Assembly: GCF_001042485.2 (NCBI RefSeq) | Contig: NZ_LBMN02000011.1 | Location: forward strand, 62,001 to 126,000 | Direction: 5' to 3' | Origin: Bacillus paralicheniformis | GTDB taxonomy: Bacteria; Bacillota; Bacilli; Bacillales; Bacillaceae | Length of the DNA: 64,000 bases | Shown here: piece by piece, positions 19,846-29,548 of the stretch | Numbering within the stretch: the stretch's first letter is position 1 | Layout: the number at the start of each line of letters is the position of its first letter | Position numbers and translations under genes: made by a program | The notes under the pieces: model-generated | Database searches by the model: none | Seen by the model: only the letters and a program-made list of their open reading frames with translations | What the model was told of the DNA's origin: nothing

Positions 19846-19881
19846 AAAGATGCAGCCTTACCGGGCTGCGTCTTTTTTTCT
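19846..19881 (+). terminator. mreBH-ykpC terminator
   Basis: AAAAAGATGCAGCC and GGGCTGCGTCTTTTTTT pair (one G-T) just after ykpC. Confidence 0.85.
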
Positions 19882-19933
19882 TTTCAATCAAATATTTGAT
19901 ATGATGTTATGGACAATAAAGGAGGTTTTGCCA

Positions 19934-21166
19934 ATGAATTCGTTTACTGATAAACTGAGCAAATATGCGAAGCTTGTAGCCGAAGTCGGTGTAAACGTTC
20001 AAAAAGGACAGAAAGTCGTTATCAACGCGTCAACAGAAGTACGCGATTTTGCACGGCTCCTCGTCAAAAGCGCCTATCAAAGAGGGGCAAAAAACGTAAC
20101 GGTCCGCTGGCAGGATGATGAGGTGACAAGGCTGAAATATGAGCTGGCCCCAGCGGAAGCCTTTGAAGAATTCCCTGAGTGGGAAGCGAAAGGTCTGGAG
20201 ACGCTCGCTAAGGAAGGCGCCGCTTTTATTTCCATTGTCTCTTCAAGCCCTGATCTTTTGAAAGGCATCGATTCCAAAAAAATCGCGGCCCAGCAAAAAG
20301 CCGCCGGAAAGGCGATGCATACATACAGGCAAATGATTCAATCGGATAAAGTCAGCTGGACTGTCGTCGCAGCACCTTCACCGGCCTGGGCCAAAAAAGT
20401 ATTCCCTGACGCAGATGAAAAGACAGCGATGCAAAAGCTGTGGAATGAGATCTTCAAAACGACCCGCGTCGACCGTGAAGATCCTGTCCAGGCGTGGAAA
20501 GACCACGATCAAACTTTGCGCGATAAAGTAAGCGTCTTAAACGACAAGCATTACCAAGCCCTTCATTACCAAGCAAAAGGAACAGATTTGACGATCGAGC
20601 TTCCTGAGAAGCACCTGTGGGTCGGCGCCGGAAGCACTAACGAAAACGGCATCGAGTTCATGGCCAATATGCCGACAGAAGAAGTATTCACCGCTCCGAA
20701 AAAAGACGGAGTGAACGGCACTGTTTCAAGCACAAAGCCGTTAAGCTACGGCGGCAATCTGATCGACGGCTTTCAGCTGACATTTGAAAACGGACGGATC
20801 ACCGATGTCAAAGCTGAACAAGGTGAAGAGATTTTAAAAGAGCTGATCGAAACGGATGAGGGTTCACACTACTTAGGCGAAATTGCGCTCGTTGCCCACG
20901 ATTCGCCGATTTCCAAGTCCAATATTCTGTTTTACAACACGCTGTTTGACGAAAACGCCTCAAACCACCTCGCAATCGGCAGTGCGTACGCATTCAACAT
21001 CGAAGGCGGAAAGCAGATGTCGCGCGAAGAGCTGGCGAAAGAAGGATTAAACGAAAGCATTACACATGTTGACTTCATGATCGGTTCAGGAGAAATGAAT
21101 ATAGACGGAATCACAGCAGACGGAAAAAGAGAGCCGATTTTCAGAAACGGCAACTGGGCGATCTAA
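19934..21166 (+). CDS. ampS: Aminopeptidase AmpS (M29)
   Basis: A 410-residue M29 family (AmpS/PepS) metallo-aminopeptidase, cytosolic, trimming N-terminal residues from peptides. Metal-site segments of the family are visible in the C-terminal half: ETDEGSHYLGEIALV, NHLAIGSAY and HVDFMIGSGEMNIDG. The N-terminal half carries the VGVNVQKGQKVVINAS opening. A longer frame starts at 19850, but the ATG at 19934 follows AAAGGAGG by eight bases. Single gene with its own terminator. Confidence 0.92.
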   Translation: MNSFTDKLSKYAKLVAEVGVNVQKGQKVVINASTEVRDFARLLVKSAYQRGAKNVTVRWQDDEVTRLKYELAPAEAFEEFPEWEAKGLETLAKEGAAFISIVSSSPDLLKGIDSKKIAAQQKAAGKAMHTYRQMIQSDKVSWTVVAAPSPAWAKKVFPDADEKTAMQKLWNEIFKTTRVDREDPVQAWKDHDQTLRDKVSVLNDKHYQALHYQAKGTDLTIELPEKHLWVGAGSTNENGIEFMANMPTEEVFTAPKKDGVNGTVSSTKPLSYGGNLIDGFQLTFENGRITDVKAEQGEEILKELIETDEGSHYLGEIALVAHDSPISKSNILFYNTLFDENASNHLAIGSAYAFNIEGGKQMSREELAKEGLNESITHVDFMIGSGEMNIDGITADGKREPIFRNGNWAI

Positions 21167-21179
21167 AGCCTTCCGCACA

Positions 21180-21213
21180 AAAGGACCTCAGAAGTTTTCT
21201 GAGGTCCTTTTAT
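21180..21213 (+). terminator. ampS terminator
   Basis: AAAGGACCTCAGAA and TTCTGAGGTCCTTTT form a perfect stem. Confidence 0.9.
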
Positions 21214-21290
21214 ATCATTTCCGCATGCTGCCAGCCTTTCTAACTTCCGTACATAGATGGAGCTATAAAGCCGTCCAATGCCCTGCCTCC

Positions 21291-21665
21291 TCATGATTTG
21301 GGCAAACTGCTTAAATGTTCATGCTTCAGCTTCCAGCTTCCTGACTCGTCCTTTACAAATACGTTTGTCGCACGGCCTGCCCCTTGAACCGGTTCACCCC
21401 TAAAAAACCCTTTCCATTCGTATGTATAAAGACAGACGGCCTGTTCGTCCGTTTCCGTGATCCAACTGATATGACTGGCGCTGTATACTTCGTTTTCGAT
21501 TTGCTTCCAGGCGTTTTCAAAATAACGCTGAATTTCCTTAACGCCCGAGCACGTTTCATCCGAGAACCAGTACACAGCGTCGGGATGAAGGAGCTTTTTG
21601 ACATTCTCAAACTCATGTGTGTTTGTTGCTTGAATATATTGCTCAAGAGCCTTGCGGCATGACAC
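21291..21665 (-). CDS. NTF2-like / SnoaL-like domain protein
   Basis: A soluble protein of 124 residues with the cone-shaped NTF2/SnoaL pattern: an N-terminal helix (ALEQYIQATNTHEFENVKKLLHPDAVYWFSDE), then alternating strands ending WKLKHEHLSSLP. Such proteins bind small molecules or act as isomerase-like enzymes; no specific activity can be assigned. A GTG nine bases after AAAAGGGAG is chosen; an in-frame ATG at 21674 abuts the ribosome site. In B. subtilis this spot beside ykpA holds ykpB (ketopantoate reductase-like), as I recall, so this gene looks like a lineage difference. Confidence 0.75.
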   Translation of the reverse strand: MSCRKALEQYIQATNTHEFENVKKLLHPDAVYWFSDETCSGVKEIQRYFENAWKQIENEVYSASHISWITETDEQAVCLYTYEWKGFFRGEPVQGAGRATNVFVKDESGSWKLKHEHLSSLPKS

Positions 21666-21684
21666 GGCAACCATCTCCCTTTTT

Positions 21685-21715
21685 ATAAAAAAACCCGCTT
21701 TTTAAGGCGGGTTTT
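21685..21715. terminator. Terminator between ykpA and the NTF2-like gene
   Basis: AAAACCCGCTT and AAGGCGGGTTTT pair around TTT. It follows ykpA on the minus strand and lies just upstream of the NTF2-like gene. Confidence 0.8.
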
Positions 21716-21721
21716 CTATCA

Positions 21722-23341
<1,620 letters not shown>

Positions 23342-23513
23342 TTAAAATCCTCCATCTATACTTCATTAAAAAGAGTATAACACGAAAATTCCGCAAGAGA
23401 AATGCTTTGCTTTTTTACGATAAAGTTTTAAAGAAAAATATATCAAAAAAACACTTGTTCACACTTTCTTTGTGACAATATGTTACAATTATTGAAGAAT
23501 GGGGGAAGGAATA

Positions 23514-23756
23514 ATGAAATTAAAAGATGATCCTGATATCATCAGGTGGATCAATTCAAGGCCGCGCCAAGCGCTTTTCGTGTCAGTGGCCATGGTGATT
23601 TCTACGATGTCTATCGGGCTTTTCAAAGGGTTTGATATGTGGACCTCGGACTTTTTGATATTTTCCTGTCTGCTGATCGGCTTCGGCCTCCTTGTGGGAT
23701 GGCTGCAAAAGATATATTATAAAAAGGTGATATTTGAAGAAAACTCGGATCGTTAG
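23514..23756 (+). CDS. Small two-helix membrane protein
   Basis: An 80-residue protein starting MKLKDDPDIIRWINSRPRQ, with two membrane helices (about 20-40 and 45-65) and a charged C-terminus. The ATG at 23514 follows GGGGGAAGGA; an ATG five codons earlier lies upstream of that site. It is 12 bases before ykoA and almost certainly co-transcribed with it. I recognise no characterised homologue. Possibly a partner of the next small membrane protein. Confidence 0.7.
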   Translation: MKLKDDPDIIRWINSRPRQALFVSVAMVISTMSIGLFKGFDMWTSDFLIFSCLLIGFGLLVGWLQKIYYKKVIFEENSDR

Positions 23757-23768
23757 ACGGAGGAAGAC

Positions 23769-24038
23769 ATGAAGCTTATCACTTTGACGGAATACTGCAT
23801 GTTTATTTTTTTCGCAGGGGTTTATCTTGCCGTAACCGGCTTTACAGCACGGGATGTGGGCCTTTACATCGGGATTGCCATGATTTACGTGTTCGTTCAT
23901 ATCGCGGCGAAACGAATGCTGTCAAAAAGGGGAAAAGAAGCCGCGGAAATCAGAATCTTATACAGCGTTCTTCTGATTATGGCCTCTGTGTTCGTTACCG
24001 TACTGTTTATCGCAGTACTGGCATCATTATCCGCATAA
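23769..24038 (+). CDS. ykoA: YkoA-like small membrane protein
   Basis: An 89-residue protein with three hydrophobic segments (about 8-24, 28-45 and 63-88). The ribosome site GGAGGAAGAC is strong. B. subtilis carries a small membrane gene ykoA between ykpA and sipT, and this is the frame next to sipT, so the symbol is a positional assignment. Function is unknown. Convergent with sipT across a shared terminator. Confidence 0.65.
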   Translation: MKLITLTEYCMFIFFAGVYLAVTGFTARDVGLYIGIAMIYVFVHIAAKRMLSKRGKEAAEIRILYSVLLIMASVFVTVLFIAVLASLSA

Positions 24039-24046
24039 ATCAAGCA

Positions 24047-24083
24047 AAAATGCCTGATTGTCCAAATGGACATCAGGCATTTT
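24047..24083. terminator. ykoA/sipT bidirectional terminator
   Basis: AAAAATGCCTGATTGTCC and GGACATCAGGCATTTTT pair around AAAT with one bulge. Confidence 0.85.
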
Positions 24084-24644
24084 TCAGTCTGTTTTTCGGA
24101 TTTCGTTGAACGGGAAAAACACAAATTGTGAAGTCCCGGCCACTCGTTTTTTATCGATCAGTCCGAGTCCGTTCCGGCTGTCCATCGATCTCTGGCGATT
24201 GTCTCCCATCACGAAATACTTGCCTTCCGGAACCTTCACAGGGCCGAAATCGCCCGTCAGTTTGACGCCGACTGCTTCCGCCTCTTTTCTGTTTTCCGAA
24301 AGATACGGCTCAGACACCTTTTTCCCGTTTATGTACAGCGTGTCGTCTTTCATTTGCACGGTATCTCCCGGCAGGCCGATCAAGCGCTTCACATAATGGA
24401 CATTTTTTTCATCGCCGTCGATAATGACGATATCTCCCCGCTTAAATTCGCCTACGTATTTAACCGTTTTATAGACGAACAGCCGCTCTCCGTCGTGCAG
24501 CGTCGGATCCATTGATGTACCTTCGACTAAATACGGTTCGAATAAAAATGCCCTGATCAATAACGCCAGAACGACTGCGATAATAATGGCTTTTACCCAT
24601 TCAAAGAGAGAGTTTTTATTTTGGGTGGATTTTTCTTCAGTCAA
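24084..24644 (-). CDS. sipT: Type I signal peptidase SipT
   Basis: Membrane-bound signal peptidase I (186 residues) that cleaves secretory signal peptides outside the membrane. One N-terminal helix (WVKAIIIAVVLALLIRAFLF), then box B with the catalytic Ser in VEGTSMDPTLHDGER and the catalytic Lys in HYVKRLIGLPGD, and box E GDNRQRSMDSR. The start is a TTG seven bases after GGAGG, which aligns with the recalled MTEEK start of B. subtilis SipT. One of the two main secretion peptidases there; others are expected elsewhere. Confidence 0.92.
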   Translation of the reverse strand: MTEEKSTQNKNSLFEWVKAIIIAVVLALLIRAFLFEPYLVEGTSMDPTLHDGERLFVYKTVKYVGEFKRGDIVIIDGDEKNVHYVKRLIGLPGDTVQMKDDTLYINGKKVSEPYLSENRKEAEAVGVKLTGDFGPVKVPEGKYFVMGDNRQRSMDSRNGLGLIDKKRVAGTSQFVFFPFNEIRKTD

Positions 24645-24765
24645 AACGCTTCCTCCTAAAAACAGTCTGTCACAGCATACATGCAAAATAAAGCTTTCCT
24701 ATACTTTATCACAAGTTCCTGCCGAATACATAATTCCCGCGTTCACTTCCGGCAAAAACGGTAAA

Positions 24766-24804
24766 AAAGAAAGTGCCACACAGGGATTACTGTGGCACTT
24801 TCAG
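24766..24804 (-). terminator. fru operon terminator
   Basis: GAAAGTGCCACAG and CTGTGGCACTTTC with a short loop downstream of fruA on the minus strand. Confidence 0.85.
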
Positions 24805-24807
24805 CAC

Positions 24808-26706
24808 TTATTTTTCAGTTGGAACCGGCTTTTTCAAGATGCCGAGAATGAGAGCCGTCACAACCGCACCAATCAAGATACTGAGGAGATACAGCAGCGC
24901 ATGGTTCGTCGTAAAGAAGAGAACGAATATTCCGCCATGCGGCGCTTGCAGTGTGACATGGAAAAATTGAGACAAACCTCCGGCAACTGCTGATCCGATG
25001 ATAGAAGCAGGAATGACGCGCGCCGGATCGGCTGCCGCAAAAGGAATCGCACCTTCAGTAATAAATGACAAGCCCATCACGTAGTTGGTAATTCCGGCTT
25101 CGCGATCCCGTTTTGAAAATTTATTTTTAAAGAAAGTCGTTGCAAGGGCAATTCCAAGCGGAGGCACCATACCGCCCGCCATGATCGCTGCGTGAGGTCC
25201 AAAGTTTCCAGCTTCAATCATCGCGATACCGAATGTGAAGGCCGCTTTGTTGATCGGACCGCCCATATCAATCGCCATCATACCGCCTAAAACAATACCC
25301 ATTACAACAAGGTTTCCTGTTCCAAGACCTTCAAGCCAATGTGTCATGCCATCCATAATATACTTGACAGGCGTATTGACAACATAATGCATGATGATTC
25401 CGGTCAAGAATATTCCAAACAACGGATAAAGAAGGACAGGTTTTAACCCGTCAAGCACTTGCGGCAGACCAGCGAACACTTTTTTCAATAGGACAACAAT
25501 ATAACCAGCCAAGAAACCGGCAATCAGTCCGCCTAAGAAACCGGCGCCGGCTTGCGTCGCCATGAAACCTCCGACCATACCAGGCGCAAACCCCGGACGA
25601 TCCGCGATGCTCATCGCGATAAATCCTGCCAATACAGCGACAATTAATCCAAGTGCTTGAGTTCCGCCTATAGTATTTAATACAGCTGCAAACTCATTAT
25701 AAGTGGGATCTCCCGGTTTGGTCGCGTTAATTCCCCAGAAGAATGAAACCGCAACTAAGATCCCGCCCCCGACGACGAATGGCAGCATGTTGCTGACACC
25801 GCTCATCAAGTGTTTGTAGAAACCGCCGCCTTTTCCTTTGGCAGCTCCGTCTTCAGAAGCAGATGCAGATGCACCTCCGCCTTTACCCTGATAGATAGGC
25901 GCGTCTTGTTTCAGCGCCTGCTCAATCAGCTCTTTCGGACGTCTGATTCCTGCTGTTACAGGTACTTCAATGACATGTTTGCCTTGAAAGCGATCCATTT
26001 CAACCTGCTTATCGGCGGCGACGATGATCGCAACCGCATCTTCGATTTCCTGCGCTGTCAGACCATTTTTAATACCGCTTGAACCGTTCGTTTCAACTTT
26101 GATATCAACGCCGAGCTCTTTCGCTTTTTCTTTCAAAGCATCGGCGGCCATGAACGTGTGGGCGATCCCTGTCGGACATGCTGTAACCGCAAGGATTTTT
26201 CCTTTTGCTGATGGTGCAGATGCTTCTTCGGCCTGCTCTTCTTCTTCATCATCTTTATCATGCTGATTGATGATGTCGATGATTTCGTCTTCGGATGAAG
26301 CTTCAAGCAGCTGTTTGCGAATCTCTTCCCTCATAAGCAAAGTCGACAGTCTTGACAATGCTTCCAAGTGAGTGTTATTCGCGCCGTCTGTAGCAGCGAT
26401 CATGAAAACAAGATGGCTTGGCTGGCCGTCAAGGGATTCATAATCGACGCCGTCTTTTGAACGGCCGAACGCGATCGCAGGCTCTTTAACGCTTGCCGTT
26501 TTCGCATGAGGGATGGCAATGCCTTCGCCGATACCGGTGGAACTTTGTTTCTCACGGTTGATCACGGCTTCTTTGTAGCCTTCTTTATCATTCAACTTGC
26601 CCGCCTGATCCAAAACGCTGACGAGTTCTTCGATAACGTTTTCTTTCTGGCTGCTCTCAAGGTTTAACTTGATCGTATGCTTCGTTAGTAGCTCTGTTAT
26701 TTTCAT
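24808..26706 (-). CDS. fruA: Fructose PTS permease FruA (EIIABC)
   Basis: Fructose-specific phosphotransferase permease that imports fructose as fructose 1-phosphate. The 632 residues are a fused EIIA (1-145, phospho-His in GIAIPHAK), an acidic linker, EIIB (170-270, phospho-Cys in TACPTGIAHT), and a membrane EIIC (300-630) with FVVGGGILVA and AAIMAGGMVPPLG segments. The ATG at 26706 follows AAAGGAGG; an upstream extension of 37 codons is not supported. Last gene of fruRKA, 13 bases after fruK. Confidence 0.95.
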   Translation of the reverse strand: MKITELLTKHTIKLNLESSQKENVIEELVSVLDQAGKLNDKEGYKEAVINREKQSSTGIGEGIAIPHAKTASVKEPAIAFGRSKDGVDYESLDGQPSHLVFMIAATDGANNTHLEALSRLSTLLMREEIRKQLLEASSEDEIIDIINQHDKDDEEEEQAEEASAPSAKGKILAVTACPTGIAHTFMAADALKEKAKELGVDIKVETNGSSGIKNGLTAQEIEDAVAIIVAADKQVEMDRFQGKHVIEVPVTAGIRRPKELIEQALKQDAPIYQGKGGGASASASEDGAAKGKGGGFYKHLMSGVSNMLPFVVGGGILVAVSFFWGINATKPGDPTYNEFAAVLNTIGGTQALGLIVAVLAGFIAMSIADRPGFAPGMVGGFMATQAGAGFLGGLIAGFLAGYIVVLLKKVFAGLPQVLDGLKPVLLYPLFGIFLTGIIMHYVVNTPVKYIMDGMTHWLEGLGTGNLVVMGIVLGGMMAIDMGGPINKAAFTFGIAMIEAGNFGPHAAIMAGGMVPPLGIALATTFFKNKFSKRDREAGITNYVMGLSFITEGAIPFAAADPARVIPASIIGSAVAGGLSQFFHVTLQAPHGGIFVLFFTTNHALLYLLSILIGAVVTALILGILKKPVPTEK

Positions 26707-26719
26707 AACCTTTCCTCCT

Positions 26720-27631
26720 TTAAATCGCTTTGACTTGAACTTCCGGAAGCAGCTTGTGAACGAGCTCTTCCGTTCCCAGCTCCTCTGAAAAGGCGGTTGC
26801 GCTTCCTGACGCGACACCTAAGCGAAAAGCTTCTTTGATGTCGAGCTGTTTTTCAATGCCTGCGAGAAAGCCTGCAACCACTGAATCTCCGGCGCCGACT
26901 GAGTTCACGAGCTTTCCTTTAGGTACGTTGGCATGGTAGACGCCGTCTTTTGTAAATAAAAGTGCGCCTTCCCCAGCCATGGAAACGATCGCGTTTTCGG
27001 CCCCGCGTTCAACGAGTTTCTTACCGTAAGGCACCGCTTCTTCCGCTGAAGTGATGGTTGTTCCAAACATTTCACCGAGCTCGTGATGGTTCGGTTTCAT
27101 TAAAAGCGGCTTCATTTCTGCTGCTTTTAGGAGTGCCTCACCCGAAATATCAACGACAACCCGGACATTTTGCTCTTCACACTTTTCTGCAATCTTTTCA
27201 TAGGTGTCCTGCGGCAATGAAGAAGGAATGCTGCCAGCCAATACGACAATGTCCCCTTCTTTCATCGCTGAAAACTGGTCTAAAAAGGCCGCGAAATCTT
27301 CTTGGCTGATGACGGGCCCCTGCCCGTTGATTTCCGTCTCATCCCCGGTCTTCAATTTGACATTGATGCGCGTGTCTCCATTCACCTCATGAAAAGCCGT
27401 TTCAAGCTTTTCTTCTTCGAGAAATGATTTGATGTACCCCCCGGTAAAACCGCCGATAAAACCGAGAACTTTAGAAGGTACATGGTGTCTGTTCAGTACG
27501 CGTGAGACATTGATTCCTTTGCCTCCGGGATATTTCGTGTCATAGACTGAACGATTCAGCCCGCCTACGGAAAATTCTTCAACGTGAACAATATAGTCGA
27601 CCGATGGGTTGAGAGTTACAGTGTATATCAT
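26720..27631 (-). CDS. fruK: 1-phosphofructokinase FruK
   Basis: PfkB-family kinase (303 residues) that converts fructose 1-phosphate to fructose 1,6-bisphosphate. The N-terminal PfkB signature is at YPGGKGINVSRVL and the C-terminal catalytic motif is VGAGDSVVAGF, with the catalytic Asp. It overlaps fruR by four bases and precedes fruA, so is translationally coupled. Its substrate is the inducer that relieves FruR in related systems. Confidence 0.95.
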   Translation of the reverse strand: MIYTVTLNPSVDYIVHVEEFSVGGLNRSVYDTKYPGGKGINVSRVLNRHHVPSKVLGFIGGFTGGYIKSFLEEEKLETAFHEVNGDTRINVKLKTGDETEINGQGPVISQEDFAAFLDQFSAMKEGDIVVLAGSIPSSLPQDTYEKIAEKCEEQNVRVVVDISGEALLKAAEMKPLLMKPNHHELGEMFGTTITSAEEAVPYGKKLVERGAENAIVSMAGEGALLFTKDGVYHANVPKGKLVNSVGAGDSVVAGFLAGIEKQLDIKEAFRLGVASGSATAFSEELGTEELVHKLLPEVQVKAI

Positions 27632-28383
27632 GTTTTCACTACCTTTACGACAGTTTTTTCTTGATAGTTATCAAATGAATGTTTTGCAGATCCTGCTGTA
27701 ATGATAGTTGCTTCGTCTAAACCGGCAAAGGCAGAAAATGAAATTTCCCCAAACTTGGAAACGTCAGCTAAAATAAATGCTTTTTTCGCCTGGTTGACAG
27801 CTTTTGTTTTCAAAAGCGCTTCTTCAGGATCCGGAGTCGTAAATCCCGCTTCTTTATGAATGCCATTGACGCCGATGAAGCTTTTGTCAAACCGGTATTG
27901 GCTGATGGCTGATAAAGCCGAACCGCCCACGATTGCTCCGGTTTTATACTTCACATACCCGCCTAATAAATAAAAAGTAATGCCTTTTTTACCTAATGCC
28001 TCAATGTGCATGACTCCATTTGTGACCACGATAATATCCATCTCCGGATCGATAAAATCGATCATTTGCAATGTGGTCGTTCCGGCATCAAGGTAGATAC
28101 AATCGCCTTCTTCAAGAAGTGAGGCCGCTTCTTGAGCGATTTTTCTCTTTTCATGAAGGTTTTTGGATGATTTCTCTAGCATGTCAGGCTCTGTACGAAT
28201 ATCGGAAAGCCTCGATGCCCCTCCATGAACACGCTTTAAATATCCGCGGGCTTCCAGCGTCGACAAATCTCTTCTGATCGTTGACTCAGATGCGTTCGTT
28301 AAATTCATTAAGTACTGGATTTTCACGACATCATGCTTTTCAATCTCGTCAATAATCAACTGATGCCGTTCGGGAGTCAACAC
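27628..28383 (-). CDS. fruR: Fructose operon repressor FruR (DeoR family)
   Basis: DeoR-type regulator (251 residues). An N-terminal winged helix-turn-helix (ASESTIRRDLSTLEARGYLKRVHGG) is followed by a sugar-phosphate sensing domain with YLDAGTTT and FTTPDPEEA. It is expected to repress fruRKA until fructose 1-phosphate accumulates. The start is a GTG preceded by AAAAGGGGTGATAAT, which aligns with the B. subtilis start MLTPERH; 22 more codons are open upstream. First gene of the operon and presumably autoregulated. Confidence 0.94.
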   Translation of the reverse strand: MLTPERHQLIIDEIEKHDVVKIQYLMNLTNASESTIRRDLSTLEARGYLKRVHGGASRLSDIRTEPDMLEKSSKNLHEKRKIAQEAASLLEEGDCIYLDAGTTTLQMIDFIDPEMDIIVVTNGVMHIEALGKKGITFYLLGGYVKYKTGAIVGGSALSAISQYRFDKSFIGVNGIHKEAGFTTPDPEEALLKTKAVNQAKKAFILADVSKFGEISFSAFAGLDEATIITAGSAKHSFDNYQEKTVVKVVKT

Positions 28384-28396
28384 ATTATCACCCCTT

Positions 28397-28502
28397 TTGG
28401 AAACGCCTTCATTTAGCTTACAATTACATTGTAAACGCTTTTTCGACATAACTCAACAAAAATCTTTCAAATTCATTCAATAACCATCAAAATCTTTCAC
28501 AT
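28397..28502 (-). promoter_or_regulatory. fruRKA promoter, cre-like sites and FruR-like direct repeats
   Basis: TTGAGT (28456-28451) and TACAAT (28433-28428) are spaced by 17 bases on the minus strand. TTGTAAACGCTTTTT (28429-28443) overlaps the -10 and TTGGAAACGCCTTCA (28397-28411) lies in the leader; each misses the cre consensus by one base. Upstream, ATCTTTCA occurs twice (28462 and 28492), 30 bases apart, inside CAAAAATCTTTCAAAT and CAAAATCTTTCACAT. These are good candidates for FruR half-sites. CcpA repression and FruR control are inferred. Confidence 0.7.
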
Positions 28503-28608
28503 TTTAACATATTATCGTGATATGTACCGTTTGTAAACTGTATAAACTATAAAAATCCGCAAAAATATGTGACATTATTATTATCTATTCCTTCAAACAC
28601 CATTCAGA

Positions 28609-28638
28609 AAAACCTCATGCTCGCCGCATGAGGTTTTA
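28609..28638 (-). terminator. Terminator of the Yip1-type gene
   Basis: AAAACCTCATGC and GCATGAGGTTTT pair around a short loop just past the stop codon. Confidence 0.85.
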
Positions 28639-28648
28639 CAATAATGCA

Positions 28649-29296
28649 TCAGCCTAATGAACGTTCTAAAAATACTTGCCATAAGCCTAATAAATAAGAC
28701 AACATCAGCATCATAATAAATATGACGAAAACGCCGATCCAAGCCGCCCGCTTTGAAGCGCCCGCTGCTTTTTGCAGTCCTACCGCCACCAGCACATACG
28801 CCCAGATTGTAAAAACATCAAACATCTCCAGGACGCTCAGAAGAGGCTCTTCGGCCGGAATATATCCATCAAGAGATGAGAACGAAAACGCGATCTCAGA
28901 ATTCGAAGCATAATACACCAAACCGATGATGACGTCTCTGATAACAGGTACAAATGTGGCAAAGACAGACAGAGACACCATGCAGGCAAAATTGGTGTTT
29001 CCGCCGCCTATTTTAGCAATCAGCCACAATACTAAAGCGCTGAGCACGAAGAATATGACAGACTGAAAAACATTACGGGCGGCTTCTAGTCCAGGATCTA
29101 TATCCAAACCAAGAAACTCACTTAGTTCCCAACAAACAAGATAAACGGAAAAGGCGGATAACGCCAGCACGATGATCATCGGCAGCCAAATTGCGGGCCT
29201 TTCTCTCATTCTTTCAAACTGACGGACAGGGCTCGTGATGATACCGAACAGTGACGGTTTTTTTACTTGAGTTGCTGTTTCTATATTGGCTTCCAC
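28649..29296 (-). CDS. Yip1-family membrane protein, second YknW-like protein
   Basis: A 215-residue integral membrane protein with about five hydrophobic segments. The N-terminus (VKKPSLFGIITSPVRQFERMRERPAIWLPMIIVLAL) is nearly the same as that of YknW (VKNPSLFGLITHPGEQFERMREKPAVWFPLVIVLLL). The C-terminus also matches (DVFTIWAYVLVAVGLQKAAGASKRAAW). It lies downstream of yknZ but beyond a terminator, so probably forms its own unit. YknW assists assembly of the YknXYZ transporter in B. subtilis. This paralogue may do the same or serve another transporter. The start follows AGGAGGAATTTTA. Confidence 0.85.
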   Translation of the reverse strand: MEANIETATQVKKPSLFGIITSPVRQFERMRERPAIWLPMIIVLALSAFSVYLVCWELSEFLGLDIDPGLEAARNVFQSVIFFVLSALVLWLIAKIGGGNTNFACMVSLSVFATFVPVIRDVIIGLVYYASNSEIAFSFSSLDGYIPAEEPLLSVLEMFDVFTIWAYVLVAVGLQKAAGASKRAAWIGVFVIFIMMLMLSYLLGLWQVFLERSLG

Positions 29297-29548
29297 TCTA
29301 AAATTCCTCCTGTAATACCTCTTTCATAACATAATGATCAATTTTTCAGCACTTTTAAGTCTATCATTAATGTAAGAAAAGTATTTTTAAATTTAGTTTA
29401 ATTTTCGCATACAAAAAAACCGCCTCTAAAGGCGGTTTCAGCGTGTCGACAAACTCTCGCATTCGTTGTCAGGCCTGCTAAGTCGATGCTCATGAGTAGG
29501 AGCGGGTGTTTCAAAGTGACGCTTATCGGCTGACGACTATATGCCGCT
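29297..29548. other. yknZ downstream region with terminator
   Basis: A perfect stem ACCGCCT/AGGCGGT with T-run (29413-29440) terminates yknZ transcripts. Between it and the yknZ stop lie about 105 bases (29441-29548) of mixed composition with no reading frame I could support and several short inverted repeats. The remaining AT-rich 120 bases should hold the promoter of the Yip1-type gene, but no clean one was seen. Confidence 0.5.
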
